A DNA stretch of 64,000 nucleotides. It comes from Torymus aiolomorphi (Eukaryota > Arthropoda > Insecta > Hymenoptera > Torymidae). Positions within the stretch are counted from its first letter, which is position 1. Every line of letters starts with the position of its first letter. A model generated the notes under the pieces. The model saw only the letters and a list, made by a program, of their open reading frames with translations, searched no databases and was not told where the DNA came from. The position numbers were made by a program, and so were the translations under genes. The stretch spans positions 45,001,657-45,065,656 of the forward strand of contig CM070873.1 of the NCBI GenBank assembly GCA_036365515.1. Direction: 5' to 3'. Positions 35,401 to 46,600 of this stretch are shown piece after piece.

Positions 35401-35737
35401 CACATCACCTTAAATGATAGGATAATCAGATAATTTTTCAAAGCATGACAAAATTAATTTTTTTGTTTTAATTTGATTTAATTATTTAGTTTTAATTAGT
35501 TTTTAAATAGCTAATAATAAAAATTCAATTTAAAAAATTCAAATGTAGCGGAAGTAGCGAATTTTCGCGCCTATTCCTTACAGACCAATCAAAATCTATC
35601 TTAAGTGCTTTACAACATCCGGCCATCGTATTTTTAAGAGATGAGGATTATAATAATTTTTCCAAAATTATTTTTTTTTTTTTTTTGTAAGATTTGAAAG
35701 TGTTTGAATATGGTTATCAAAATGGCACGAACATTGT

Positions 35738-36500
35738 TCGTATCAACACAAAGAAGAAAAGAACATTTAATTATCATGCTGTTTAAGTGGTTGCTGTTCA
35801 TAAGAAGTTAGTAAAAGTACCTAAATTTGATCGATTTTGGTCATTTTATCGTGTGATTGCAATCATCCAGAAGATGTAGCACATTTCTTATCATCGCCAC
35901 AATATTATAGCTACATGTTGATGCCAAAGGCTTCTATTAAAGCTCTGAAAAATAATAGCTATGTGAATAAGTTGTGTGAATCAAATACAAAATTTTAAAA
36001 ATTAAATATCTTGCATTCGGATGGTTTAAGGTGGCACATCACTTTTTCAAGGCTTAAATTGGAGCCTTTAGCATCAACTGTAACGAAGTGGATACTGAAG
36101 GAGAGAATAATAATAGGCGATGGCATCGGGAATCGAACCCGAGCCGTCCGAACGGGAGGCGAGCGCCCTAACGATCGCACTGCTCCCTGGCCTTCGATTC
36201 GGTGTGATAACCGCAGGTGCCGGTATCACAGGGCCCTACTCTTGCGCCGGCTAGCGCCGTATCACACCTCGTTATACAACATGTAGTTTTAAAAATCTGC
36301 CGATAATAGGAAATTGTGCTTCGACTTCTGGATCGATTGGAATAACATGATAAAATGACCGAAATGGACCAAATTTAGGTACTTTTTCCAATTTTTCGTG
36401 AGTAGTGACCATTTTGGTCATCGGATGACCTTCTTAGAGACATCCGTTGACGTCATAGTAATTAAATGTTCTTGTTCTTTGTGTTAATGCGAACAATCAA
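35738..36500. mobile_element. Inverted-repeat element enclosing a SINE
   Basis: The sequence near 35738-35870 (AAGAACATTTAATTA, GTACCTAAATTTG, GGTCATTTTATC blocks) is matched in reverse complement near 36340-36500. Between the arms are AT-rich DNA and the tRNA-derived SINE. Confidence 0.6.
36085..36285 (-). mobile_element. tRNA-derived SINE-like sequence
   Basis: On the minus strand, 36190-36115 reads like a tRNA. A GGGAGCAGTGCGATCGTTAG segment resembles an A box, and GGTTCGATTCC is a perfect B box within a TCGGG/CCCGA T-stem. The anticodon arm does not pair well, and a long unrelated GC-rich leader (36285-36195) precedes it, so it is not a plain tRNA gene. A TATTATTATT tail follows the tRNA part. 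Confidence 0.55.
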
Positions 36501-36928
36501 GCTCTAGTAGAGCCATGTTGTCAGAAATTTAAATTTTGAAGTCACACGAGAGTTGAAGGTTCTCCAAATTTATCCATGTACCAGTTCTATATATAAATAT
36601 TAACAGATTTTTATTAAATTTTGAAACAACATATGAACAGGTATCTGTTAACTTCTGATTTATCACTGCGTATGTTTCTTTAAAAATCAAAGTTGAGAAA
36701 TCTCCGCACAACATACGTTTCACTGCAGCGCCATGACAAGAACTTCGCGTACCCGTAAGATCCCACCTTCTTCCCACAAAAAAAAAAACGAAAGAAAAGA
36801 CGTTGAACCCTGCATCGATTTTCCTGTAAACTTCCCAACGGATTTTCCATTCACACTAGAAACCCTGCTCGCACTTTCATACATATATACAGAACGACGG
36901 TTAACTTTTCTCACCCCTGAACAAATCT

Positions 36929-36975
<47 letters not shown>

Positions 36976-37506
36976 CCCATCGGTTTCGCCCGTCACGGTT
37001 ACCAAGTTTAACGAACTCACGTGCACCTGGCCTAGTCGCGTCAAGAGAAAAGCTGCTGCTGCCTGTACGCTAGCCTAGTAGAGGTAATAGTGTATGTGTG
37101 AGAGAAGAAGCAGATGAGAATGATGTTCGTGTGAGTTTCAATGGGGAGATAGAGAGAGACAGAGAGAGAGAGAGAGACTGGCGTGCTCGCACGCGCAATT
37201 GTTGGGATGTCGAGTTTGTGTTTCCGCGAAGAAAATGAGGTTGTAGAGAGAGAGAGAGGGAGAAGGGGTTGATAAGCGTGAATGTTGCTTTCTCTCCGGA
37301 ACTGGAAAGGAAGAAAGTAATTATTTAATTTCGTCGAGGAAAGGGGAATGAGTTTCAATAGTAACTTGAAGGTTTTTCTAATTCTTGATTGGAAGAATAA
37401 TTAATAAATACTACGTAGGAATAAAAAATAATTGAAAAAAAGAAGTTTTAATTAAGACATGACTCTAAAATGATATTTAATTGAAAGGTTGCTATGTCGA
37501 ATTAAC
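36501..37506. other. Non-coding stretch with (TC)n and (GA)n tracts
   Basis: A C-run and (TC)n tract lies at about 36929-36971, and interrupted GA tracts at 37147-37178 and 37245-37262. No coding frame is credible; peptides here mirror the simple repeats. Confidence 0.6.
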
Positions 37507-37729
37507 ATGGGTCTGAAGTTTGCATCGTTGGAGTGCAACGAAATAATTTTTTACAATTGCTCAAAGTTATTCAACGGTGGAAATTTTATCTAAACCTTCG
37601 TTATAAAGTATTTTATACTATAAAACACTAAATCTACACACAAAATTAATATTAATTAGTATAAATTTGAAGTAAAATGAATTATTTTTTTATTTCGTTG
37701 CGCCCCAACGTTGCAAACTTCTGACCCAT
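37507..37729. mobile_element. hAT-type MITE (223 bp) with perfect 8 bp TSD
   Basis: ATGGGTCTGAAGTTTGCA at 37507 and TGCAAACTTCTGACCCAT ending at 37729 are inverted ends with one mismatch. GAATTAAC flanks both sides (37499-37506 and 37730-37737), an exact 8 bp duplication typical of hAT transposition. A second 223 bp copy lies at 61857-62079. Confidence 0.88.
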
Positions 37730-38061
37730 GAATTAACGATGATGCTGTTCATTACAACGAATGACTTCCAAGAAACATAAAACCTCTTGTTTTTTTTTTT
37801 TTTTTTTTTTAATTCAAATCTTCATATTTAAATGTCGAATTCAACGTGTAGTTGTTTATTGTGCTTAAACTGTAAACAATTATATGTTTTTCGTGTATAT
37901 TAATTGTTTCCTAATATAAGCCTAGATGGGTCGTAGATAAATTTTTAAGGGGCAAAATGAGACGTTAAACATTCAAATCGAATAAAAAATAAAAAGTTGG
38001 TAAATAGCGAAAGTATATTTGAATAATTTATGACATCAAAATTAAATAGTGAAGGTATTTT

Positions 38062-39347
38062 ATTGTAAATATAAATAAGTTTCCGCCGTTTTTTTATAAA
38101 AATTGTCAATTTATTGTAAAAAAAATATACGTTACATTTTATTCAAAATATTGTCCGTCATTGGCTACTACTTTTTGCCATCTTTCTGGCCGCATTCGGA
38201 TGCCACTTCGAAAAAACTCTTCATCTTTTGAGGCTACGCATGAATCGACCCAATTTTTGTCTTCTTCGTAAGAAGTGAAGTGCTGCTTGACCAGGGCGTG
38301 AGTCATCGACCGGAACAAGTTGTAGTCCGAAGGAGCAATGTCTGGTGAATACGGCGGGTGGGGTAATACATCCCATTGTAAAGCTTCCAAAGTGTCCTTG
38401 ACGATTTTTGCAACATGTGGCCGAGCGTTGTCGTGCTGAAAAATCACTTTGTCATGTCTTTTGGCATATTGGGGGCGTTTAAGCTTCAATTCTCTGCTCA
38501 ATTGCAACAGTTGCTGTTGATAACGTTCTCCAGTGATAGTTTCGTTAGGCTGGAGTAGCTCGTAATAGATTACTCCGAGCTGATCCCACCAAATGCACAA
38601 CATTAACTTTTTGCCATAAATATTCGGTTTGGCCGTTGAAGTTGGTAGATGGCCGGGCTTACCCCATGATTTCCTACGCTTTGGGTTGTCGTAGTAGATC
38701 CACTTTTCATCGCCCGTCACTATTCGATGCAAAAAACCCTTTCGACTTTGTCTTTGGAGAAGTTGTTCGCACGTGAAAAGACGGCGCTCGACGTCTCTGG
38801 GGTTCAGTTCATGCGAAACCCAATTTCCTTGCTTTCGTACCATACCAATGGTCTTGAGACGGTGTGAAATCGCTTGTTGAGTCACTCCCAAGCTTTCTGC
38901 GAGCTGCTCTTCAGTTTGGCATGAGTCTTGGTCCAATAATGCCTCTAACTCAGCGTCTTCAAACTTGACTGACCTTCCTTCGCGTTCTTTATCTTCCACG
39001 TCAAACTCGCCGTTTTTAAACTTTTGAAACCACTCACGACAACTTCTCTCGCTTAAAGCAGCATTACCGTAAACTTCTACAAGCGACCGATGCGCCTCAG
39101 CAGCAGATTTCTTTAAATGAAATAAATAAATGAAAACTTCCCGCAAATGACGCTTATTCGGTACAAAACTCGACATTTTCGAACAAAAAAAAATGTATAC
39201 TGCCAATACAAAGTCAATAGTATTTTAAGGTTATGTTGTTGCCAGGTGTCCAAACTTTTTATGTGACATTTTACATCTGACGATTTCAAAGTAATCTTGT
39301 CGGTGGAGCCATCTCTTGAAAACGGCGGAAACTTATTTGTATACCTA
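38062..39347 (-). mobile_element. mariner element (irritans-like)
   Basis: AATAAGTTTCCGCCGTTTT near 38074 and its complement near 39318-39337 (AAAACGGCGGAAACTTATT) are the terminal inverted repeats around an intact transposase gene. Outermost bases are uncertain because the left end has drifted (ATATAAATAAG against TACAAATAAG). Confidence 0.85.
38139..39176 (-). CDS. mariner transposase, apparently full length
   Basis: The enzyme cuts and pastes the element at TA sites. The start is placed at the ATG at 39176 (MSSFVPNKRH), giving 345 residues, the usual mariner length; ten further in-frame codons upstream lack support. Two helix-turn-helix regions occupy about residues 1-110, with CREWFQKFKNGEFDVED in the first. 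The linker is WVSHEL, where the family has WVPHEL. The catalytic acids are in TGDEKW, HDNARPH and SPDIAPSDY, with 34 residues between the second and third (DD34D). No stop or frameshift is seen, so the protein could be active, apart from the linker change. Confidence 0.93.
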   Translation of the reverse strand: MSSFVPNKRHLREVFIYLFHLKKSAAEAHRSLVEVYGNAALSERSCREWFQKFKNGEFDVEDKEREGRSVKFEDAELEALLDQDSCQTEEQLAESLGVTQQAISHRLKTIGMVRKQGNWVSHELNPRDVERRLFTCEQLLQRQSRKGFLHRIVTGDEKWIYYDNPKRRKSWGKPGHLPTSTAKPNIYGKKLMLCIWWDQLGVIYYELLQPNETITGERYQQQLLQLSRELKLKRPQYAKRHDKVIFQHDNARPHVAKIVKDTLEALQWDVLPHPPYSPDIAPSDYNLFRSMTHALVKQHFTSYEEDKNWVDSCVASKDEEFFRSGIRMRPERWQKVVANDGQYFE

Positions 39348-40670
39348 ATAATATCACGATAACCTCCTTAACACAGCCAACCGCATCTTGTCCCACGCCG
39401 CCTAATCCTCCTCAACAGAACTTCACACTATACCCTCCGGAATCCCGAAACCACCTCGTTCTCTTTCACTCTTGTTCGCTCTCCTCTTCAAAAAAGCTTA
39501 CAAGTATACGCTTGCACGGCGGTATTTGCACGTAGGTATAACGCCACATCCACAGATTTTTTAACTTTTGATTAAATAAAAAAAGAAAAAATATTTTGAA
39601 GGCACACCTTTGAAAATGCTTTTTTCAGATGTATTAGCACATAATATAGTGTGAAAAAATACTCTTTTTTTAAATTTGTTAAATATTTGGCGTATCAAGT
39701 AATTATCGTTAAGATTATTTTCAAATGAGCTTTAAAAAATTTCCGATATAATTGATCATAAAGCACTGTATATTTAGAAGTAAATCTTAATTCTTGAATA
39801 GAAACAAAATATTATAAACCATGTAATTAATATTATTTAAATTAGATTCAATCGATAGTAAGCGATAATAAATAGCTATTGCTTTTTTTTTTATTGTAAT
39901 ATTTATTGAATAAATACCAGGACATATTTTTTACAATATTAAACATAAAATATTATTTGAAAAAAACTGCGATTGTTCAAATATTTGGGAATTTTTTTTG
40001 TTAAATGTTGCAATAGCTCACTCGTAATAATTGTTATTTAACAATTTTAATAAACAAATTTTAAAAATAAGATATTTTGTTTTTAAACAATTCTAGGCTA
40101 TTCTCCGTCATTTTCTGAGAAAAATGTTCTCTTGCGATTTTCTGTCAGACGCATAGTTTCCGAGAGAATTAACTAAATTTCGTTCCAAGAATAAACAAAG
40201 GTGTCATCTTTTTTTGTCTGGAAACTTTGCAGAACGATGTATTAGAGGAGTACGCAGAGCAACTGAATTTGTTTAAGATGCAAATCGTTATTCATTAATG
40301 TTAAGACTTAATGGAAGCTAAGATTTATGTGTGGGTGTATAAATAAGGTGTCTACACTGAATTTATATAAATTATCTTTATTCGATAACTCGGACTTATT
40401 CGGGCTTATCCCCAATTAATATTACACAGGTGATTCGGACTGATTGCCAATCTATAGTTAGTAACTAATACAAAAGATACCAGTGACTGATATAATTGAT
40501 AATTTACTGATTCCTTTAATTAATTTTTAATTCCAATATTTAAAATTTAATACTTCAGAAAGACAGAAATAACAAAAATCCAACATAATTTATTCAAATT
40601 TTTATAGATTATACATTTCCACAAAATTTCACATACATAAAATGTATATCACAATTGCCTATAAATTTGC
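39348..40670. other. AT-rich non-coding stretch
   Basis: No gene or repeat end was recognised between the mariner and the dispersed repeat starting near 40678. Confidence 0.4.
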
Positions 40671-40677
40671 AACTGAC

Positions 40678-41976
<1,299 letters not shown>

Positions 41977-42379
41977 CCATACGGACATTTTCTAAAAATA
42001 GTGTATTTCGATTCCAAATTTGCTAAATAACCTTTCTAACACATTATCTCATAAATATTGATGAAATAAAAACGGTGTGTTATTGTATGAATTTATCCCT
42101 CGGCTGGTATGATTATATTAGTATGTAGGAGTTCGATCTTCCCGAGGCAAGGATGTGAGAATAGTACATTTCGATACTAGTGCGATTTTCCCCTCGTGTG
42201 ACTGTTTGCACCCGAGCGAAGCGAGGGTGAAAAGGACACACGAGGAGAAAATCAACTTCTCACACAAGTATCGAACCGTATTTTTTGGCACGACGTGCGA
42301 GAAATGAGATTTTTGCACGCATCGTTTAACGCAGCGTGCGAGAAATCGAACTTCTCGCACGGAGTTTCAAAAATAAATT

Positions 42380-42440
42380 TTCACATGTGTATGATAACGT
42401 TTCGGTGAACAATGTCACCCTCATCAGACCTTTAATAAAT
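42380..42440 (-). ncRNA. Hammerhead ribozyme core in the Penelope-like end
   Basis: On the minus strand, CTGATGAG is followed by a perfect five-base-pair stem (GGTGA/TCACC) with a six-base loop and then CGAAACG. This matches the conserved hammerhead core. Hammerheads are established in the terminal repeats of Penelope-like elements, where they process RNA. The inverted copy at 43807-43842 has both core boxes mutated (CTGATAAG, CAAAACG). Confidence 0.7.
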
Positions 42441-42776
42441 GTTAAAGTTAAAGATTAACAAATTGAATAAACTGAAAAACAATTTTTATGTCAATAATAA
42501 GATAGTTACCAAAAAGTTCATTTTTGTCACGAAAAACAATTCTTGTAGGCTTTTTTTCTCCTCCGCCGCATAAATGCGGAGGGGGGGGGGGGAAGAAAAT
42601 TTCACAACAATCCTTCCTACATTGGCTTTGGAAATCGTTCTTGTCAAGCCTTTTTAAATTATTCAATTTATATAGAAATGCTTGAGAACGTATTACCGAA
42701 ATCAATGTTTACAAAACAAAGGCTAGGTAGTTAGTATACACGCTGTTTTTGATTGTGTGTATGTAGGTGTGTATTG

Positions 42777-43400
42777 TTATTTTCTTTTGCAAGTTTGTAG
42801 TAAATGTGTGTATATGTGATTCAAATTTTGTGTGTCTTCTTTTTTATTGACTGGTTGTTTTTCTAAATGTATGTGTAACATCTCCGATACTAATCTTTTG
42901 TTTAAGTTTTCTTCTTTATCTACTATGTTGTAATTAGTGAAGTTGAATTTGTGACCGGTTTCATTTTCGTGTATAATTGTCGCAGAATCCTGTGATGTTT
43001 TGTGTTCATTTACTCTTGTCATTAGTTTTCTTTTTGTTTGTCCTATGTATGTAGCAGGACAATTATTGCAATGAATGCGGTAAACGACGTTATTTTCAAA
43101 CTCTTTCTTAGTTTTGTCTTTGCCTTTGGTTATGATACTTTTCATATTGCTATTAATTTTTGGAATCGTTTGAATATTGTGTTTTTTAAAGCTAAATGAT
43201 ACTTGTTCAAAAAAACGGTTTATGTAAGGGAGACAGATTAAAGGTTTGTTTTGGTTTGTACTAGTATTCGTGTTGGTGTTGTTGTTATTTAATTTCGCAA
43301 TGCGTTTACTTACATATTTATTTATGAATTTGGTTGGGTAGTTATTTTCTCTTAGTAAATGTTTTGCTGTGTTTATGTTATCTTTGTGGAACAACCAGTC
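42777..43400 (-). pseudogene. Penelope-like polyprotein C-terminus with GIY-YIG endonuclease
   Basis: The open frame runs 43445-42777, but its first 15 or so codons come from the inverted duplicate, so the element's own sequence starts near 43400. It begins after the reverse transcriptase catalytic region (FHKDNINTAKHLLREN) and has an Asn-rich linker. The GIY-YIG domain follows with CPATYIGQTKRK and RVNEHK, then a conserved ENETGHKF and the C-terminal LVSEMLHI. The reverse transcriptase is missing, so this is a 5'-truncated copy. Confidence 0.85.
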
Positions 43401-43946
43401 AATAAAAAAGAAGACACACAAAATTTGAATCACATATACACACATTTACTACAAACTTGCAAAAGAAAATAACAACCTACATACACACAATCAAAAACAG
43501 CGTGTATACTAACTACTTAGCCTTTGTTTTGTAAACATTGATTTCGGTAATACGTTCTTAAGCATTTCTATATAAATTGAATAATTTAAAAAGGCTTGAC
43601 AAGAACGATTTCCAAAGCCAATGTAGGAAGGATTGTTGTGAAATTTTCTTCCCCCCCCCCCCCGCATTATGCGGTGGAGGAGAAAAAAAGCCTACAAGAA
43701 TTGTTTTTCGTGACAAAAATGAACTTTTTGGTAACTATCTTATTGACATAAAAATTGTTTTTCAGTTTATTCAATTTGTTAATCTTTATCTTTAACATTT
43801 ATTAAAGGTCTGATAAGGGTGACATTGTTCACCAAAACGTTATTATACACATGTGAAAATTTATTTCTCACATCCTTGCCTCGGGAAGATCGAACTTCTA
43901 CATACTAATATAATTATCTCATAAACATTTTTTTTACTATCACAAA

Positions 43947-43965
43947 GCTTCCTCTATGAGGAAGC
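43947..43965. repeat. Terminal hairpin of the CA-hairpin repeat
   Basis: GCTTCCTCTATGAGGAAGC, an 8 bp stem with a 3-base loop, identical at 51491 and 52421. Without the Penelope-like insertion it would lie about 100 bp from the end of the CA tract, as in the other copies. Confidence 0.7.
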
Positions 43966-43971
43966 AAAATT

Positions 43972-44113
43972 ACCATTGTATCCGACGGCGCCGCTAGTCA
44001 CTTTAAAAGTCGCTTTCAATTAGATGAATTAAAACGAGCACCGTATGATATAAAATGGTTGTTCTCTCCTACTGCACGGAAAGAAATGTGGACAGTCTAC
44101 ACCTCGGAGAGAG
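43972..44113 (+). pseudogene. Fragment of an unknown repeated protein (SDG motif)
   Basis: The short open frame reads TIVSDGAASHFKSRF and DIKWLFSPTARKE, then loses similarity before the foldback element. From memory, SDG-x2-S-x-FK-x-R followed by an HGK-x-DG-x-GG block is the order in a family of uncharacterised animal proteins, often multicopy. The HGK block occurs on the far side of the foldback element at 50.6 kb. Function unknown; a mobile-element origin is likely. Confidence 0.45.
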
Positions 44114-44272
44114 CCGGGAGCCACGTCTATTAAGCTAGCAGATCACTTTTATGACCCGGGCTTATAAACTATACCATAATTTGTTGCTAATTTGTTGCTA
44201 ATTTGTTACGCCAATCCCGATTTTGTTGCTCCTGCCGTTTCCGAGAAACAAGCGATCTGCTAGATTAATATT

Positions 44273-45180
44273 AAGCTAGCAGATCACTTTCCGGTATCTT
44301 TGCGAATTTTCGCCTTAGCGACTTCGGACAGTGGGCATATTTTGTTGCTAATTTGTTGCTGCAGGATGGTCGGAGTGAAAATTTCAAAAAAACCTTCAGC
44401 GATCCGTTTCCAGGGTACTCGTCTTCGCCATTGACTTCAGGAATCGGAAAAAATCGATTATTCGTTAAAACAAACACGGAGCATTTTGTTGCTAATTTGT
44501 TGCTAATTTGTTACGCCAATCCCGATTTTGTTGCTCCTGCCGTTTCCGAGAAACAAGCGATCTGCTAGATTAATATTAAGCTAGCAGATCACTTTCCGGT
44601 ATCTTTGCGAGTTTTTGCCTTAGCGACTTCGGACAGTGGGCATATTTTGTTGCTAATTTGTTGCTGCACGATGGTCGGAGTGAAAATTTCAAAAAAGCCT
44701 TCAGCGACCCGTTTCCAGGGTACTCGTCTTCGCCATTGACTTCAGGAATCGGAAAAAATCGATTATTCGTTAAAACAAACACGGAGTATTTTGTTGCTAA
44801 TTTGTTGCTAATTTGTTACGCCAATCCCGATTTTGTTGCTCCTGCCGTTTCCGAGAAACAAGCGATCTGCTAGATTAATATTAAGCTAGCAGATCACTTT
44901 CCGGTATCTTTGCGAGTTTTTGCCTTAGCGACTTCGGACAGTGGGCATATTTTGTTGCTAATTTGTTGCTGCAGGATGGTCGGAGTGAAAATTTCAAAAA
45001 AACCTTCAGCGACCCGTTTCCAGGGTACTCGTCTTCGCCATTGACGTCAGGGATCGGAAAAAATCGATTATTCGTTAAAACAAACACGTAGTATTTTATT
45101 GCTAATTTGTTGCTAATTTGTTACGCCAATCCCGATTGTGTTGCTCCAGCCATTTCCGAGAAACGAGCGATCTGCTTTAT
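44273..45180. repeat. 305 bp tandem units, left arm of the foldback element
   Basis: Units begin at the TTAATATTAA near 44268, 44573 and 44878, exactly 305 bp apart. Each contains TTTGTTGCTAATTTGTTGCT motifs and is bounded by GATCTGCTAG and CTAGCAGATC facing each other around TTAATATTAA. Identity between units is very high. Confidence 0.92.
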
Positions 45181-45368
45181 TAACATTCCTTTCCCAGGGA
45201 AAAAAAGTTTATTAACATTCCTTTCCCAGGGAAGGGAGAGGGTTCACTAAAAACGACAAGTGTAAAGATCCATCTGCACATAAAAGTCGCAAGCTTGCTT
45301 AGCACACGAGAAACATACAATAAAGGTTTAAATTAAAGATACACCATCCTCACACCCACACACACACA

Positions 45369-45399
<31 letters not shown>

Positions 45400-45930
45400 T
45401 TTCGATTGGGATTTTGTATTTCATAACATCCACTGCATATTCCACATTAAGGCGGTCTTACACCTAGAGGCTTCTGAGGCCCAAAACAGCTAAAAAAAAG
45501 ATAAATATAGATTAAATAATCTCCAATATATGTACTACAAATATACACTATTTCTGATAAAATAGCCTAATTTTATGGCCTAATCTGCAGACCAATTTTA
45601 CTCAGAGATATAGTATTTTCAATTTTTGTCAATAGCGTAGTTTTTTGAGAAAACCATTCCATGGTCCGTGATCCGAAGGTCTGACCCTCTCCTAGTAAGA
45701 AAATCCCGAATTTTAATAGTAAACTTATTTGTTTACCTAATAAACAATAGTTGTGCTACTTGAGATCTTTACAGTCTTGGTTGGCAGGCTTTCGAGTAGG
45801 TCCACGGAGAAAAATTCGGCGCCTCTGCTAACCTCGAAACATGGCAGTTCCCGGACTGCTATTCCGCGTAGTCCGTGCGTCGAAGAGGCGCTATGTTGAT
45901 ACTGTTTACGTGTAGCCAGCGCATGTCTAT
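45180..45930. other. Non-repetitive insert in the foldback element
   Basis: It starts with a short tandem duplication (TTAACATTCCTTTCCCAGGG twice, about 45179-45230), then a CA-rich microsatellite at about 45351-45400 and AT-rich sequence. No coding frame is credible. Confidence 0.5.
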
Positions 45931-46600
45931 TAAGCTAGCACGGCCACTCTCCAACGCCCTCTCGAAAACTAGTTGTTAATTTGTTGCTAATTTATTGCTA
46001 ATTTGTTACGCTAATCCCGATTTTGTTGCTCCAGCCGTTTCCGAGTTATTCAGGCCGCGCTACCTTAAGACTTAAGCTGGCACGGCCACAGTTATAACTT
46101 TTGAACGACAAAACATTTTTTGACGGGACAGGTGGCATAATTTGTTGCTAATTTGTTACTTCAATATAGGCTAGGTCCCAAATCTTAAATATCAAAATGG
46201 CGCCTAGTCGCAGTACCCAGCCATCGCCCGACTTACGTAATTTTTTAAAATCTTGAAAAATTCAATAAACTACTGTGGGATATTTTGTTGCTAATTTGTT
46301 GCTAATTTTTTACGCTAATCCCGCTTTCGTTGCTCCAGCCGTTACCGAGTTATTCAGGCCCTGCTACCTTAAGACTTAAGCTAGCACGGCCACAGTTATA
46401 ACTTTTGAACGACAAAACATTTTTTGACGGGACAGGTGGCATAATTTGTTGCTAATTTGTTGCTTCAATATAGGCTAGGTCCCAAATCTTAAAAATCAAA
46501 ATGGCGCCTAGTGGCGGTACCCAGCCATTACCCGACTTACATAATTTATTAAAATCTTGAATAATTCAAAAAACTATTATAGGATAATTTATTGCTAATT
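45930..46600. repeat. Diverged foldback units with GCACGGCCAC ends
   Basis: TTAAGCTAGCACGGCCAC recurs near 45930, 46073 and 46375, and TACCTTAAGACTTAAGC joins units at about 46060 and 46365, a 302 bp spacing. The units keep the TTGTTGCTAATTTGTTGCT motifs. Homologous pieces are found reversed at 32.2-32.8 kb. Confidence 0.7.

Larger units (their letters stand above)
33925..35655. mobile_element. Inverted-repeat element (1.7 kb) hosting an LTR fragment
   Basis: Arms of about 220-240 bp face each other. GATGGCCGGATGTTGTGAAG near 33938 matches the complement of CAACATCCGGCCATCG near 35612, and a TTTTGATTGGTCTGTAAGGA block is shared. Between the arms lie a CACTGAGAAAATAG block (34240), an LTR fragment and two 185 bp repeat copies, so later insertions are nested inside. 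Confidence 0.7.
42058..43912 (-). mobile_element. Penelope-like element insertion with inverted duplicate ends
   Basis: ATTATCTCATAAA occurs on both sides (about 42045-42057 and 43913-43926), consistent with a target duplication. The minus-strand coding region (43400-42777) is followed by a 3' end that is present twice in inverted orientation: about 42361-42850 and 43400-43865, plus outer blocks (TTAGTATGTAGGAGTTCGA near 42117 and its complement near 43890). The left arm has about 195 bp of extra GC-rich sequence at 42166-42360. Inverted, partly duplicated copies are known for Penelope-like elements. Confidence 0.8.

Noticed and set aside
36115..36190. A functional tRNA gene
   Set aside because: The B box and T-stem are good, but the anticodon arm and acceptor stem do not pair well, and a long leader and tail fit a SINE better.
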